Position numbers and translations under genes: made by a program. A stretch of DNA of 64,000 nt from Metopolophium dirhodum. Its lineage: Eukaryota > Arthropoda > Insecta > Hemiptera > Aphididae. The stretch is from the NCBI RefSeq assembly GCF_019925205.1, contig NC_083564.1, positions 26,326,447 to 26,390,446 of the forward strand, given 5' to 3'. A model generated the notes under the pieces. That model did no database searches. It saw only the letters and a program-made list of their open reading frames with translations, and was not told where the DNA came from. Below, piece by piece: positions 1 through 13,616 of the stretch. Numbering within the stretch: position 1 is the first letter of the stretch; the number at the start of each line of letters is the position of its first letter.

Positions 1-1127
1 TTGACGTTTATCGCGTTTATCTCGCTGTGTGGCTGCGTCACTGCGATATTTTACCGATTTCAGAAACAGATTAATTTCGTACCCAATAATATAATATGGA
101 CGTGCTCTACTATTACATTATATAGGTGATTTTCTGTCATCATTGTTATTATATCGCGTGTCGATCAGTTTTATTTTTTTTTAATTACACGAAAACGGCT
201 AAAGCGAACGCTGCAGACATCGGTCGAACAGTGCGTGGCCGGCGTATAACTCTACACCTACGTCACATTACAATATTATCATCTGCCGGGAAAATTCGAA
301 ACGCCGCGGAAACGGGAAACGGTGTGTAAGGACAAAGAGGGACCCAAAGATGCACGCCGCCAAACGCAGTGTGAATGTGTGATAACATGATAATAATAAT
401 GACGTACACTCGTGATATTCGCTAAGCCGTGGCTACAAAAAATATACGTCTTATACCTCGGGTTAAATTTAATTAATTTTCATTCAATCCTCGTGGTCGT
501 ACGCATACCTGCGGGCTACAACAACTCGTGTAAAATAATAATAAATGATATACCATAATACCGTATACACGATACACCTATGGTAAGTGGTAGGTAATAA
601 ACTATACCTGCCGATCGTAAATTCCGTGCAAATTTTAATAGAAACCGATGAGTAAAAAAATAAAAAATAAATGTTTTTCACGAAAAAAAAACGCGTTTTT
701 TATTACTGATGACTATATACGACGCGTTCCCGTCGTAGGCTTTATCGTATATTATTATTATTATTATTATACTCACACGCGCAACGTGCGGTGCAGAGAT
801 ACGAGCACATAGATAACACGTGTTCGCCGTGTACCTCTCACGACGACAAAACGTCTTTTGTTCGTCGCACGATTATTTTTTTCGGCATTCCGTTTCACAC
901 GCGCACACAACAAGGCGCAAGAGTTGTCGTACTATCCTTTTCCCGCGTATATGAGTTACACTAATATTGTGCGCGTCGGTTTGCACCACAGCCACCGTCG
1001 GAAACGGGACCGGAAAACAGACGGCCGCGAGCGCAGTTGTGATCGCGCCGTTGCATGGGAACGATTTCCCGACTCGAGCCGACATGTTAAGCATGTATTA
1101 TAGGTACACTATACATTCACTGTGTGT
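1..1127. other. Non-coding stretch with CpG-rich patches
   Basis: I see no supportable gene here. Patches at about 180-400 and 780-1090 are richer in G+C and CpG than the flanking AT-rich DNA and look like regulatory sequence or an untranslated first exon. One short open frame (126-329) lies in the first patch, but it has no recognisable domain and could be chance. A GT-type donor context occurs near 323, so a 5' exon of the gene at 18.9-22.3 kb is possible but unproven. Confidence 0.4.
750..770. repeat. (TAT)n microsatellite
   Basis: Seven uninterrupted TAT/ATT units. Trinucleotide ATT/TAA arrays recur through the window. Confidence 0.9.
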
Positions 1128-1368
1128 CAGGGTTGGCCACCGATATTCATTTCGGCAGCCGCGAATTTATGAAGCTAATTTGAAGCGAGCCACAGAGGTG
1201 TTTATAAAATTAAGACACATTTTTCATTTTTTTAACAAATGAAGCAACGTTAAATGTTAAACATTGAATTGTATGAAACGTTTATTCATTTATAGAAATA
1301 TCTTAGAGCCGCATGAAACTGACTCAAGAGCCACATGCAGCTCGCGAGCCTCGTTGTGGCCACCCCTG
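1128..1368. mobile_element. hAT-like MITE (about 241 bp), non-autonomous
   Basis: The ends are inverted repeats. The left end begins CAGGGTTGGCCAC and the reverse complement of the right end begins CAGGGGTGGCCAC, 12 of 13 matching. The subterminal right side carries GAGCCACATGCAGCTCGCGAG, and the left side has a related GCGAGCCACA; this GC-rich style is typical of hAT/Charlie-like ends, which begin CAGGGGTGG. The interior is AT-rich with no coding frame. I do not see a clean 8-bp target duplication. A second end-like sequence, GTGGGCCACGCCTG, follows immediately at 1377-1390, so the right boundary may be nested or rearranged. Confidence 0.6.
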
Positions 1369-2943
1369 CAGATATGTGGGCCACGCCTGCCGTCCAACTA
1401 TTATACAAGACGTCTCGTGCAGAAGCTATACCCCTGAAAGTGGTTTTGGGTCCTTGGTTTATTTTATAACGATTTAGGGCCAGTTGTACAATCTGCGATT
1501 ATAGTTAACCAAAGTTTAATTTGCCGAATTTGCCCGGTTATAAAATCTGCCATCAGCTGATTAAGCGCAATCGAAGTGTAACCGTAGACGCTACAACTGG
1601 GTACTAGTATTGTAGACGTGACTTTATATATTATTATTAGTGTATATAATGCTAATAATATAGTCATCGTTGCGACGAGTTTCAAAATTATTTTAAGACG
1701 TTTCGATGTGCCAACAGTCACATTTTATTATATATTATTATGTCGATATGTGTATAATATATTGTATAATACACGAGTACCTACATAGCACTAAAAATTG
1801 TATGAATATTATACATTATAACCAGTCCAGATCCGAATAACGGGGTCTACTTATGGTGTTGCCAAATGTTATCGATTATATATTATGGTATACAATATAA
1901 ATCAATATAATATATAATACAACCTGGATAGATATGGAATATGTTTTAAAGAAGTTGTCGGTTGTATCGTATCTATACAATATATTAATATATTATGTAA
2001 AGTCATATACGTATATACTTATATTATTATATAATATTATGGCATGTCATATATTTCATCTGAGATAATTTCAAAAACGATTTAGTAGGTATACTGAACC
2101 GTTTAAAATTCATGAGTACACTAAATGTAATAATATCTTATACGGATTTCTCGCCGGCTAATAACAAATAATAATAATAATTCTATGGAGTATAGACAAT
2201 AATATCATATGTATAGTTTCGCGCTCAAACGACGGCGGTCTATATAAAAAAAAAAAACCGGAGATCTCTCGCTTATATGGTTGGTTAAGCCTACACGACG
2301 CTCGTGTGTGGGCTACTGCTGCCGTATATAATATAATAATAATATGATATTATATACATATTTTAGTAATTGGTGTGTATTATTATCAATTATTATAATG
2401 GATGAAGATTTGAGCTGCGCGTGTAGGCGCCCGCCCGGGTTTCCTATATATACCCTCTTCGAGACACGCAATATACACGACATTATGCCATATTATGCCC
2501 GTATACCTATCATCGTTATTGTTGTTATTATGCGGAGCAGACGACGTTCAAACGCGACTTAATAATAATTCCATGCAGCCCCGGGGAAATAGCGTCTTCC
2601 CCCCGGCGATGTCGTTCCCGAGGAAGCCGGGTAAAAAAAAAAAATATCGTTTGCGAATATAATATTATTTTTATTATGATAAAACAATAAATGAAGGTAT
2701 ATAATAATATGCTCGTACAATAGCCGAAGCTTCGGGCCACAGTGGCATCGTATAGAGGATTAATCCGGAGAGAGAAACGATAAAATGCGCACACATAATA
2801 TTGTGTACTTTTCGTACGAAATGTAACCTACCCGTGTAACAACTGTAGAGTTTAGGTACGATGTGAGCTGCGCAACAATGGACGAGCATTAAAATATATA
2901 TTATATTATTATTATAATACATTTTCACGTTGTTTTTACTGCC

Positions 2944-2958
2944 GTGTGTGTGTGTGTG
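2944..2958. repeat. (GT)n microsatellite
   Basis: Uninterrupted GT dinucleotide array of about seven units. Confidence 0.85.
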
Positions 2959-4977
2959 ATTTCCGCGTATTAATTTTTACAGGAAACCGCGTGAGATTTC
3001 CTGTTGCGGCGATGTTTTTCTGGTGTGCAACTGCAAAGTATAATATTTTTGTACATATATTATAATACCTCCGTGTGAATATTTCGAGCATAGTTGTTTT
3101 ACTCCCGGAAACGGGGAAACTTATTCTAAGCGTTGGGTGCAGTATACTCAACGGCGTTTTCACTCGGCTCATTTTTCCGCCATTGTATTTTTGTTACATT
3201 ACAACATTATAATATATAACGTTTTTATTCGGCAAAAGAAAACTGCGAATCAAAGCTATACCTAAAGTTAAAACTCAATGTCCCGCCGACCGCCCTGCAG
3301 CGCTGTGGATTGCACACATTTGCACACTGCTGCGTATTCTAATTTATTGGCTTATTAGTTATAATTACGAATATAAATTATTATTCATTATATCCACGGG
3401 GACCCATATAATATTCGATCTCGCACTCACTAAATCAAGACGATATATTTTTACAATTATCGTTGGTAATCGAACGATTATCTTGTTTTCACCTTTGACT
3501 AATTATTGTACAACGACAATTTACGTGTACATATACATTACAAAAAGTCTTTACACAATGTTTCTCATTATGATTTTAATGGTTATATATTACAGTTGTA
3601 GTAAAGTGTATAAACAATAAATTCGTATACAACTCGTACAGTCGTACGCAATTATGCGATAATAAGTGGTGAAGATGATTTGACAAAAATGGAAGTTTAT
3701 GCAATACGTGCGTACAGGTACAGACATAATACCAAACATAATATAGATGGTAATATTGTAAGATCAAAGACAACCAACAAATTTAAATATTTTTTACATG
3801 GCCAAATGAATATTTTATCTTATTTAAATATATTATGATCATGACATTAAAACCGTAAATCGTAATGATTATTTTAAATATTGCAATTCGATTATATTAT
3901 GTAAATAAAAATAAAAGCTATAAATATTCAATATTATAATATATTATATATATTATATATACGTTTTAATGTTTTATGATCGACGATCGTAAACTGAAAG
4001 TGTGCAATTAGCATTATCGCGGTAATCTATAGCAAAAACAGCGACATAATAACTCTTCAATAATTATAAATGGCGTACTTAATAATACCTATTTAAAAAA
4101 ACCTTCGTGGGAACGTTTATAATTAAAATTCGAGGTTCGAAAAAAAACTATACTCAATTAGGATGTAATAATAGAATCAAATAATATTTCATAGGTATAT
4201 GATTATAATTCGGCTCACCAATACATTTTTACGCAACTTTTTATAAAAATTGAAATTCAGTACGACCTCATGAGTAAGTTGTTCAAATAAAAAATGCGTG
4301 TCAAGGATTCATTATACATGTTGACAGTAATACCTAATAAATAATAGAAAAATAATAATATTATACATAGTAAGTAAGAAAATATATCTATAAACTTAGT
4401 TAAAAAAAAAATAAAAATAATAAGTACCTACCTAAATGATGAGCCCTGATTATGGTGTGGTGTCATTGGTTACTACACTCCATATACAAGCGTTAAGCAC
4501 TCAGCATAGCATATTGTATATTTATTCTGTAACATAATCTTACTCACCATGACTTTTTACTACATAGATAAACAGATTGTAAATATGTATTCACCATGAT
4601 ACTATATAAGTATAATGTCAATATATTAATAAATATGACGATTGCTAATCAATGCACAGATGCACAGTACAAACTGACAGCCGTAACCAATAATTACTGT
4701 ACTGGACAGATATTTTATTAAATTTAAATATTTATATTCGTACGATTTTCCACATATCGTATCGTATTCGCATTTACTTGAAAAGTGCGTGCGGTCTTGT
4801 AAGTCGTAAGTATTGGCTAATATATAATGATACGCGTGTTTATACGAGAATGGGTACGACGGGAAAGCAAATAATTGACGGTTTATCAACAACTGAATGT
4901 GATGTGCGAGGAGTATAATAATATTATATCGGACATCGGGAAATAGAAAACGAATCGACACACTCGTTATCCTTATT

Positions 4978-4994
4978 TATATATATATATATAT
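4978..4994. repeat. (AT)n microsatellite
   Basis: Short uninterrupted AT array in very AT-rich DNA. Confidence 0.8.
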
Positions 4995-5312
4995 TATATT
5001 TTTTATCGTTACAATAATATATTATATAGGTATACTCGTCGTCGTTGTGTCAATACAATACACGGTGTCATACGACGAGATGAATCACTGCAGTTTCATC
5101 GAAATCGTATCCGTGCGAAATAAAATACGTGCCGGTTTCTCGTCTGCAATAATATTATTAATATATATATACTTATACCACACCGGCGTGCTGCCGCTCA
5201 TCGTCGGGTCGGAATCCTTTTTTGTTTTCTGTTTTTTATTTTTTATTTTTTTTTTGCGGTCACGTGAAAGTCGACAAAACTGCCCATAATATAATATCAT
5301 TGTGAGGCGTCT

Positions 5313-5338
5313 TAATAATAATAATAATAATAATAATT
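5313..5338. repeat. (TAA)n microsatellite
   Basis: About eight consecutive TAA units. Confidence 0.9.
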
Positions 5339-5394
5339 GTTACCTATATTCTCGGCTACTCTGCCAACCCGATGCCGGTTACCGATGTTGCTGC

Positions 5395-5453
5395 CCGAAC
5401 CCATTAATCATTTATTTTCCGCCACATTATGTGATTTAACTTTTAGTTACGTA
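5395..5453 (+). repeat. Copy 1 of a diverged ~60-bp direct repeat
   Basis: This segment starts CCGAACCCATTAATC and ends ACTTTTAGTTACGTA. It aligns in the same orientation with 10117-10182, which starts CCGAACTCATCAATT and ends GCTTTTAGTTACGTA. The two share CCGAAC, a pyrimidine-rich centre, CACATTA, a TATGTG-like core and a perfect 14-base 3' end (CTTTTAGTTACGTA). Neither copy is coding. It could be an old duplication, a dispersed element or a repeated regulatory module. Confidence 0.55.
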
Positions 5454-6432
5454 GTGGCAGTGGCCGCACGCAAGTCAAAACGGACGTCGATTATAGTATA
5501 ATATGTCTTGGTAAGTATTCAGTATTCGTACGATTGTTGTGTCGATCGCTTTCAATGGGTCACGGGCGTTTGTTGTCGAGCTTTTTTTAAATTTTATCAT
5601 ATTTGTTTGCACCGTACCGTAAGTCGGCTCCGACAACGCCTCGTGTTTAAATCGAATCATCAATCGACATCCACCCTTATGCGTCATCTTGATTGTACGC
5701 TGTTGACTGTTTGATAATGCGTGCGTAAAGACGATTCTAGGACGTTTCCCCCCGTGGTTTTCCCCCCTGATAAAAAAATTTAAGTTTAATTATTAAATTA
5801 TTATTATTGTTTATTATTGTTTATTAAACAATAATATACAAAATGTACGAATGATTAAATGAATACCCTAATTAATAAATAAATATAATTCAATAATACG
5901 CCATAATAACACTAAACACTATTGCCAATATAAAATTCACCAATATAATTGTTAAAAAAAAAATATTAAACATTAATATACAAATTACAAATGCAAATAA
6001 ATAAATGTGCTGTTTACGAGATTTTTTTAATTGTTAAATTAATATATATAAATATAATTCAATAATACTTTCACATAACGATAACCTTTGTTTATCAATC
6101 ATAACTCATTTAATCGGATAATAACTAATAAATCCATAACGTGAATTATGATGGTCGATAGATGCCGATATGATGATCGTATATTTCAGGTAGGTATAGA
6201 ACAAAAGAACCTATTTTCCAACCTATTATTATGTGGAAAAAATATATATATTCAGGTGGGAAACGTTCAGTACCGCTAAAATCCGCGGGGGGGGGACGTC
6301 CAAACACCCGTAAAGACATATCCAGACTTTAAATGTATTTATTATTCTATATATTGTCATAAGTCCAGCCGTTGTACTGTACGAGTTGTCGGCGCCAAGA
6401 TCTCGACAGCTCGCATACAATACTAATAATTG

Positions 6433-6455
6433 ATAATAATAATAATAATAATAAT
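6433..6455. repeat. (ATA)n microsatellite
   Basis: About seven consecutive ATA/TAA units. Confidence 0.9.
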
Positions 6456-9400
6456 GTAAACGTTGCACGTCGTCGTCAATTGGACCCCCAAAGTCCGAGC
6501 AGCGTCTGCAGCACACGGATGAGGCGGTGTCGTCGGTACTTGCGTGCGACAAAAAATATACTTATTATCAAATACCGCGGGAAAGACGTCCTCCACCTTG
6601 TTCACCACTCAACAAATAATAATAATAAAAAAAAAACCGTTTCCCGTTAATTATAACGTGATTCGCCCGATTACAAAATACCTAATAACAATAATATTAT
6701 GAAATTTATGCTTGCCCCGTATAGACGCAATAATAATATTATAATAAAACGTTTTCGTCCGTCCGGCCACCGGACCCGCGCCGAGGACCGCGTACAACAA
6801 TGCGCATCGCCCGGCCGATAAATACCTTATTGTTATAATATACAACTGAAACTGGCATCATAATGATATCGTATCATCCTGTATATGAATTTTTATCATA
6901 AAAAATACAGTAAAAAGCGTTCAGTCGGTCTCCGTGAGATGTGGTTTTACCGGTGCACAATATTGTGCACGCGATGTTGGACATGACCGAAGACGAAAAA
7001 AATCAGTTTTCCGCGGCGGGTACGCGCCTAACGGGTCGCAGAGACTATTTTCTAACAGTTGTTCGCCACGTATTCGCTTTGCACACATATAATATAGTAC
7101 CTACCTATAATGTTATATTATAATAAATCTGTCACCGCATACGTAGGACTGTCACGTGTCATTTTCCCATTTTTTAAGATTTGTAATTATATATAATATT
7201 GTTATTACTATATTTACCATGCAAAAAATACGGCGGAAAATGTCAACGGAAAAATTTGAACGATTGCCTGCCGATTTGTTTGACAATGATGCGACTCAAA
7301 GACAGCCGTTCAACAGTGACAGTAGTATAATATTAGGTATTATGTATTTTTTGGGAGTATCTATAATGAAAGCAAAATATGCACCCAGCGAAGAATTTAC
7401 GAGATATATAATGATATAATATTATTCGTGTAAGAAAATAAAAATTTAAATGTAAATATGCAGCAGAATAACGCAATCGGAATCTATAATATTGTACGAC
7501 TTTTAGAGTGTTTGATATAATAGTGACATAAATACCAATAATCATAATATTATAAATTATTGGTACCGTAATTACAATCATTATAACGTTGAAGAATAAA
7601 CAACAAACTTCAATGACTAACAATCAACAAACTTAAATTACTATAATGATGAATTATAAAGCTAAAAATACTTTTTATAGTTTTAATTATTGTTTTAGTA
7701 AATGTATTGATGGCCCAACAATTATCATGATATTACATTAACATCTATTAAATAAATTACAAGCTTAGCTATGACAATTAATATACAGTATAAACCTTGT
7801 TATAACATTAGGTACCTACTAAATGTTTGGGTGTATATAATAAAATAATTATCTACATAATCTTAGTAATTAAAAATTGCAATTTTTATTATACTTTTCA
7901 AAATGTTCTCAAATACGTAGGTAATAACTTTTGTGACAACATAAACATTTAACGCGTATAATATCATAGCCACAAATAAATTATTGATGTTGTTATTACT
8001 TTTACTTTCTAACAGTTTTATAAACTCAATCGTTTAATTATATTATTATTCAATAAAGTAATTATGAGTTAAGTTACTATATAGATTATAGGTAGGTAGG
8101 TAGTACTGTTTCTATTCACAAAGATTTATATATTCTAATATATTATATTATATTGATTACCACTTATAAAAAAAATGTTATCCTTAATCCTTATTATTAC
8201 CTAACTACCTACAAACAATAATACCATTTTACATTGGAACTCTTTTAAAATAAAGAATAAAGTACGTATTGCTTAAGCGTTGTAGCAATATGACTATGAG
8301 TACGCACTTTCTAGTGCATTGATATTATGAATAATTGTTATTTATGAATAGAAAGAGTTGTGTACTTGTGTACACTGTACTTATATGTACACATAATAAA
8401 ACATTTAAGAATATGTGTTAATTATATTTAATACGTGCACGTAGAAAAAAAAGATAAGAGTTAAATAAAAGTCATTCAAAGGTTTTACGTAAATTCTAAT
8501 TTAATATTTCCAAAAATTAAATATTTAACTATTGAAATGTTAAAAAATAAAATGGTGCTTTTGAACAGCATCAGATCATTAACACCCTAATAATCTATGA
8601 TTGTCCTTGACCGTTGCTGTTGATAAGTAATTTGTATTACTATAAAATACAATTAAATAATAAGTAATATTGCACTAATAACTAATTTACTAATTAAACC
8701 AGAAATAGTTTCGGTTTTACTCGAAATTGACTCGATCATTTAATAAATAATAAATATTATCTAGTTAAGGTTGTCAAAGTGATGGACGTTTCAATCGTCT
8801 TTCGGAATCGTTCAAGGTAAAACTCGACAATAAGCAAATATAATGAACCATTTCATTTTAGACGTTTCCTCTATTATAATATTATAAATATATAACTGGG
8901 CAAACCAGATGAAAAATCGATTTTCATAAAACAAATATCGTTATATAGATACTCAATTGCGTATTCGGTAATGATGGTGTCATCGTGACGCGTTGTGTTT
9001 TAGCGAGTCTACATAATATATATCTACTATTGATCATAAAGAGCGTTGCGAATCGTTATAAATGTCTATGTACGCTGCGCAGAGTTTGGGGTGAATCATC
9101 TATCTAATCGACAGTCAGTGACCAACAGGTCGTATCAAAATATATTTGCCTATTTGTGTTTAACGAGAACGGACTAGATCCATATTTTAATTCCATGTAC
9201 AATAGCTGTTACTTTACAAAAAGTTCTTATAAATAAGTACATTATATAAATAAAACCTCTTTATACTCAGCCGTACGTATATAAATACAACACCAAAATG
9301 CGTACTGCAGAGGTATCTACAAAAAAAAAAAATAATAATAATGCCGAGAAAGCATATGACCCAAAATCAGTGGTACGTTTTGTCTCTATAAACGTAATAA

Positions 9401-9521
9401 AAACAAAATTCGATAAATAACTATGTTATGTCAAGATATCATATATTATATTATATTGCTATTCAAAACTTAGAATTGAACCTCAAAATGCACTAACGTT
9501 TAAATATGAACGTCAATCCCG

Positions 9522-9546
9522 ATATATATATATATATATATATATT
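9522..9546. repeat. (AT)n microsatellite
   Basis: About twelve AT units without interruption. Confidence 0.9.
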
Positions 9547-10116
9547 ATTTCGGAAGGCACAAAATATATCTTTCGACTCTCGTGTACGTCCCGCGGGGAT
9601 CTTGCGTCACCGAGTAGGTGTCGGGTGGGTAGTAAACAGTACCTAATATAATAATACGTCGATATATTATTAAAAAAAAATTACTACGCAGTAGTGTATT
9701 AATACTATGCCGCAGTGCCACCACTTTATGCTACAGACACACAATATTATACACGTTTCCGCCGTCTGCCGTACAGCAACCGTGTCGAAATTCCACGGAA
9801 TTAGAGGGGCCCTGCCCTTTTCATAAATACTATATATTATGTACACCACGCGCGCCTGCGACCGGTTTGAAAATTTCGGGTGGCTTCAAAGGAGACAATG
9901 TGTACTTGTCGGGTACCTAATACGTTGATATTATTATATGCGCACACAATTCGAAAAATAAACCAGAAAAATAATAATAATGGTAAAGGTGATGACCTCA
10001 AACCTTATTATATATACACATATAAATCCATAACTATACATAATATGTAAGTAGATACCCGCGTGTCCTGGAGGGGCGCATTCTTGATTAAAACAACCGT
10101 CTGACGACGGGGTTCA

Positions 10117-10182
10117 CCGAACTCATCAATTTCTTTCTTTTCTATCACATTATTATTATGTGTTATAGCTTTTAGTTACGTA
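10117..10182 (+). repeat. Copy 2 of a diverged ~60-bp direct repeat
   Basis: This is the partner of 5395-5453, in the same orientation, about 4.7 kb downstream. It carries an extra ATTATT-type insertion in the middle. It ends in the same CTTTTAGTTACGTA and lies immediately upstream of the palindrome at 10191-10215. Confidence 0.55.
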
Positions 10183-10190
10183 CCGCCGCA

Positions 10191-10215
10191 TCGTCGAACA
10201 ATAATTGTTCGACGA
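10191..10215. repeat. Perfect 12-bp inverted repeat with 1-base centre
   Basis: The left arm TCGTCGAACAAT (10191-10202) and right arm ATTGTTCGACGA (10204-10215) are exact reverse complements around a single A. It is a near-perfect 25-bp palindrome, suited to dimeric protein binding or cruciform formation. The CpG-bearing arms make it unlike the chance AT palindromes that are frequent here. Confidence 0.8.
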
Positions 10216-12120
10216 TAATAATTGTGTCCGTGTATAAAATATTATACGTATGATATTATCATGTCTGTATCAAAATCTGGTGGTATCGCTGTACTCTTAT
10301 TGCTGCTCTATTGTTAATCCTCCGCTGCGCGCGTATCGTAAAATAAGTAAATCGTTAATCGTAATATTAAAATTATGCCACCGACTGGCCAATACTGAGA
10401 TAGGGACCTTGCAGGTCGACCGCGATATTATATGTCTACCATGCAGCGAGTACGATGAATGGAAAGATCAATTTTAAAGGGGTGGGGTAAGACTAAAGTT
10501 ACAAGTTTCGAATTTCGTGTTAAATATTGTTATAGTCTTTACTTTAAAATCGGGTACTCGTTTTCTAAAGTGCAATAAAGTTGCACCAAGTGGACGATTT
10601 TGAACTCGACAATTTGGGGGTGGTTCGCTGACGGACCAGCGCCGCGCGAGTTTTCGTTGACTGATTCGTCTATATATAGAATGTACGCAATAATGACGTG
10701 TCCGACGCAGTATAATATAGTTACCTAGGTACTTACCTAGTTACCTATTGATAATTAATGTATTATTATTTATTGCGTAGTCGCACCGACCGCGTATTGC
10801 GATTTCCGGCCACCGCACCTTTTCGCACAAGTCATCGTCGCGGAATCTTCTACATATTATTATATTATATATTCGTATTTCTACACAGACGTGACGATGG
10901 TTTTTTATCGTCACCCCTGGTTTCCACTCTTATCATTTATTCACCAGTCAATCGTAGACGATTTCTAATTATTCACAACCCGGTGGTCCGTCCGTCGGGC
11001 ATAAATAAAGAGAAAAAAATCTAAAAGAAATCGTCCAGTCGTAAATGTCTATATAGTAATCCAAGTCAATTTTATAACAAACATCGTTTGTAAATGTGGT
11101 TTTTCTATTTACACCGAAACAAAATAAACTTCGGCTTAATTTAATATTAATATCGACGATGTCGTAAGTATATAATATACACTTTGTTCCGAAAAAAAAT
11201 CTGATCATAATATTATCTTACGCGCCTATACTTATGCAGTGTATTTTACTTAGGTGCATAGTACGTAAAAGATTTTTTCGTACCCACAACAATTATTTAT
11301 AATGATTCTATGCATAAAAAAAAGTGTCGGTGACGTGTAGTACTCGTACACACAAAACCGAAATGTCTATTATTATCTGCGGGAGAACAATTGTTTTCTC
11401 ACGGATTATGGTTTTAGGCGCAACATTTACGACGTTATTGCTATTTTATCTATATGCGGCGAAACAATATTATACCGCGACTGTCTTCCTCTGCCCTTGG
11501 GCTGTTTAATGTCTTATAGATTCATAAAATTATAATTGAATACCATCATTATTAATGATGCAAATAAAAAAATTCGGTGGAACATATTTCTCAATACGTA
11601 CTGGAGGAGTCGTTTTGGTTCGAATACTACCTTGAAGAACATAATATTTAACTACTGCAGTTGGCGGGTGCGTGTGAGAAAAAAACTCTTCAATTTCTGT
11701 ATGCACAATATAGTATATACCTATATTGTGTACCTACAGTAAAACAATAAAAAAAACTAAATCAATTTTGCACACCAATTTTTAATCTACCGTTTTATAC
11801 TGTGTATATGTCGTTATTTAAACGCCTTTTCAAGGTACCTGGTATTTACGTATAATAATATGTATAATGTACAGTGTACACCATCCGGTCTTGGGCTTTT
11901 AGTTGCAATTGATTTATACTTCCCTTCCCCCGCGATACAGCGGACACAACAAGAGCCGAAAATCCGTTTTCAAAAGAAAAAACACATCCCGGCCTTGGAC
12001 CATGAACTCCGCAAAAACCTGTTTCGACTGTTTTTTTTATTTTGAACGTATTACGTGGGATACGTTTCGAACCAGTCGTCTGCCCGCCGGTTGTCGGCCG
12101 ATACAATTTTAAAGCCTTAC

Positions 12121-12143
12121 CACCTACCTACCTACCTACCTAA
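12121..12143. repeat. (ACCT)n microsatellite
   Basis: Five tandem ACCT/TACC units, a tandem version of the ACCTA/TAGGT motif scattered through this window. Confidence 0.85.
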
Positions 12144-13066
12144 CCATACTTAGTTGGCATGCGTGTTTTACGGATTGCTGAGAGCTAAAATATCTAATAC
12201 AAAATAACTTTGGGTTCAGTGGACGACGATCGCGTCCTCATAGCTCTCTATTTTTTCCTGATACATTCTGCTGTACCTGCAGGTGTCCACGGACCTGCAG
12301 CAGGTCGCCGATAAACATTATTATACACTGAGAATTATCTTACCTAGGGGCTAACTTGTGACTCACGACGAATCGATGTGTTGATCTTGTCAATTAGAAA
12401 TCATTTTCCGAAAAGATACAAAAGTAATTTCTAAAAGTATAACCGCTATCGGAGCCATGCGCAGTCCGGCGGACGTTACAACAACGCATAATTATGTCGT
12501 AAAAATATATCATACGATTTACCCACTGGACATTAAAATTCAAGCGGATATACTATGATATACTCTGCAGATATGAGATGACAAGAAATATGCAATATTA
12601 GCGATGAAACAAGACACCATACGTCATATAAAATGTGACAAGAGAAATTTAGTATTTCGGCCAATACTAAAAATGTCCAGTTGTTGATCACTTGAGAACT
12701 TCTTTGAATGTATAAAACTAAGAGTCCGGTAACACATTTATAGAAACCAGGCGAAAATAACTAAAAAAAAAAACACTAACTGGAAGTTATTTATATGAAA
12801 TTGTTGTTCTAACGTTGACTTCAGCAAATACTTTATTGTTAAGAACATTTTAATAATTTTGTCATAATTTATAATACATACGTTTTAAAACACTTAACTA
12901 ACAATATAATACCAAGTATTGACTACGAACAAAGTTGTTTTAAATCATTATGATTCTATTGCAACTTAAAAAATATTTGTATCTATATCAAAAATAATAA
13001 TTGATTAACCAAGAAACAATTTAATCTTTGTTCACTTGAAATTGGAATACATAATAATATAATGAT

Positions 13067-13081
13067 AAAAAAAAAAAAAAA
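13067..13081. repeat. Poly-A tract
   Basis: Fifteen consecutive A residues. I see no retroposed body immediately upstream, so it is recorded only as a homopolymer. Confidence 0.85.
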
Positions 13082-13616
13082 CAGTAATTATTACAGTTTA
13101 TTGACTTTTCATAAAATTAATACGAAAATGATTAATTTTATAATCTCACTTTTGTAGTTTAGTATGTAACTTTCTAATGTTATTAAAATACTAATTTAAA
13201 GAATATTCCTGTAGCGGGCAACTATAACAAAATATACTATTTATCAACTGTACTTTTATGGCTTATTATAAATACTAATAAACGAATCTCGTATAAAATT
13301 AACAAACTTTACTTCTATGTTATTCGCCACATTTTTGTTCAGAAAAAATTTATAATATATTAATACAATATGTTATTATATGCATTTTGTGCTTATACGC
13401 CATATACATATATAATACAGTATATTATACATTATCTGTTTATAATATAATATGTCATATTATGATTTATGACAGCTGTATATTAGATACACCTATGCGG
13501 ACTACACGTTATTTTTCTTTACAAACGTAATCGAAAATTTCCTTACCATATCTATATAAATCACAAATAAATTATGATACGAGCAAAATGTTGGTAATTA
13601 AAATCAACACTATTCG

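Larger units (their letters stand above)
1369..5394. other. Non-coding, alternating AT-rich and CpG-rich DNA
   Basis: I find no gene. G+C-richer patches lie at about 2220-2640 and 2930-3180. A TATA-like string (TATATAAAA, about 2241-2249) sits in CpG-rich DNA, but no transcript structure can be read downstream. Short open frames here overlap on both strands and carry no recognisable domain. Confidence 0.45.
5454..10116. other. Non-coding region
   Basis: No gene is supportable. G+C-richer patches lie at about 5454-5710, 6270-6620, 6740-7100 and 9580-9910. The remaining sequence is strongly AT-rich. Open frames in the patches (for example 6229-6552 on the minus strand, which reads a TAA array as poly-Tyr) are low-complexity. 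Confidence 0.45.

Noticed and set aside
858..1242. Three overlapping small frames on both strands
   Set aside because: Chance frames in a CpG-rich patch; one reads into the hAT-like MITE.
2241..2249. TATATAAAA as a TATA box
   Set aside because: TATA-like strings are expected by chance in this AT-rich DNA and no exon follows.
6229..6650. Frames containing poly-Tyr or poly-Asn
   Set aside because: They translate a TAA/ATA microsatellite.
12270..12310. CTGCTGTACCTGCAGG and CCTGCAGCAGG as an inverted repeat
   Set aside because: The pairing is interrupted and built mainly on two CCTGCAGG-like sites; not convincing as an element end.
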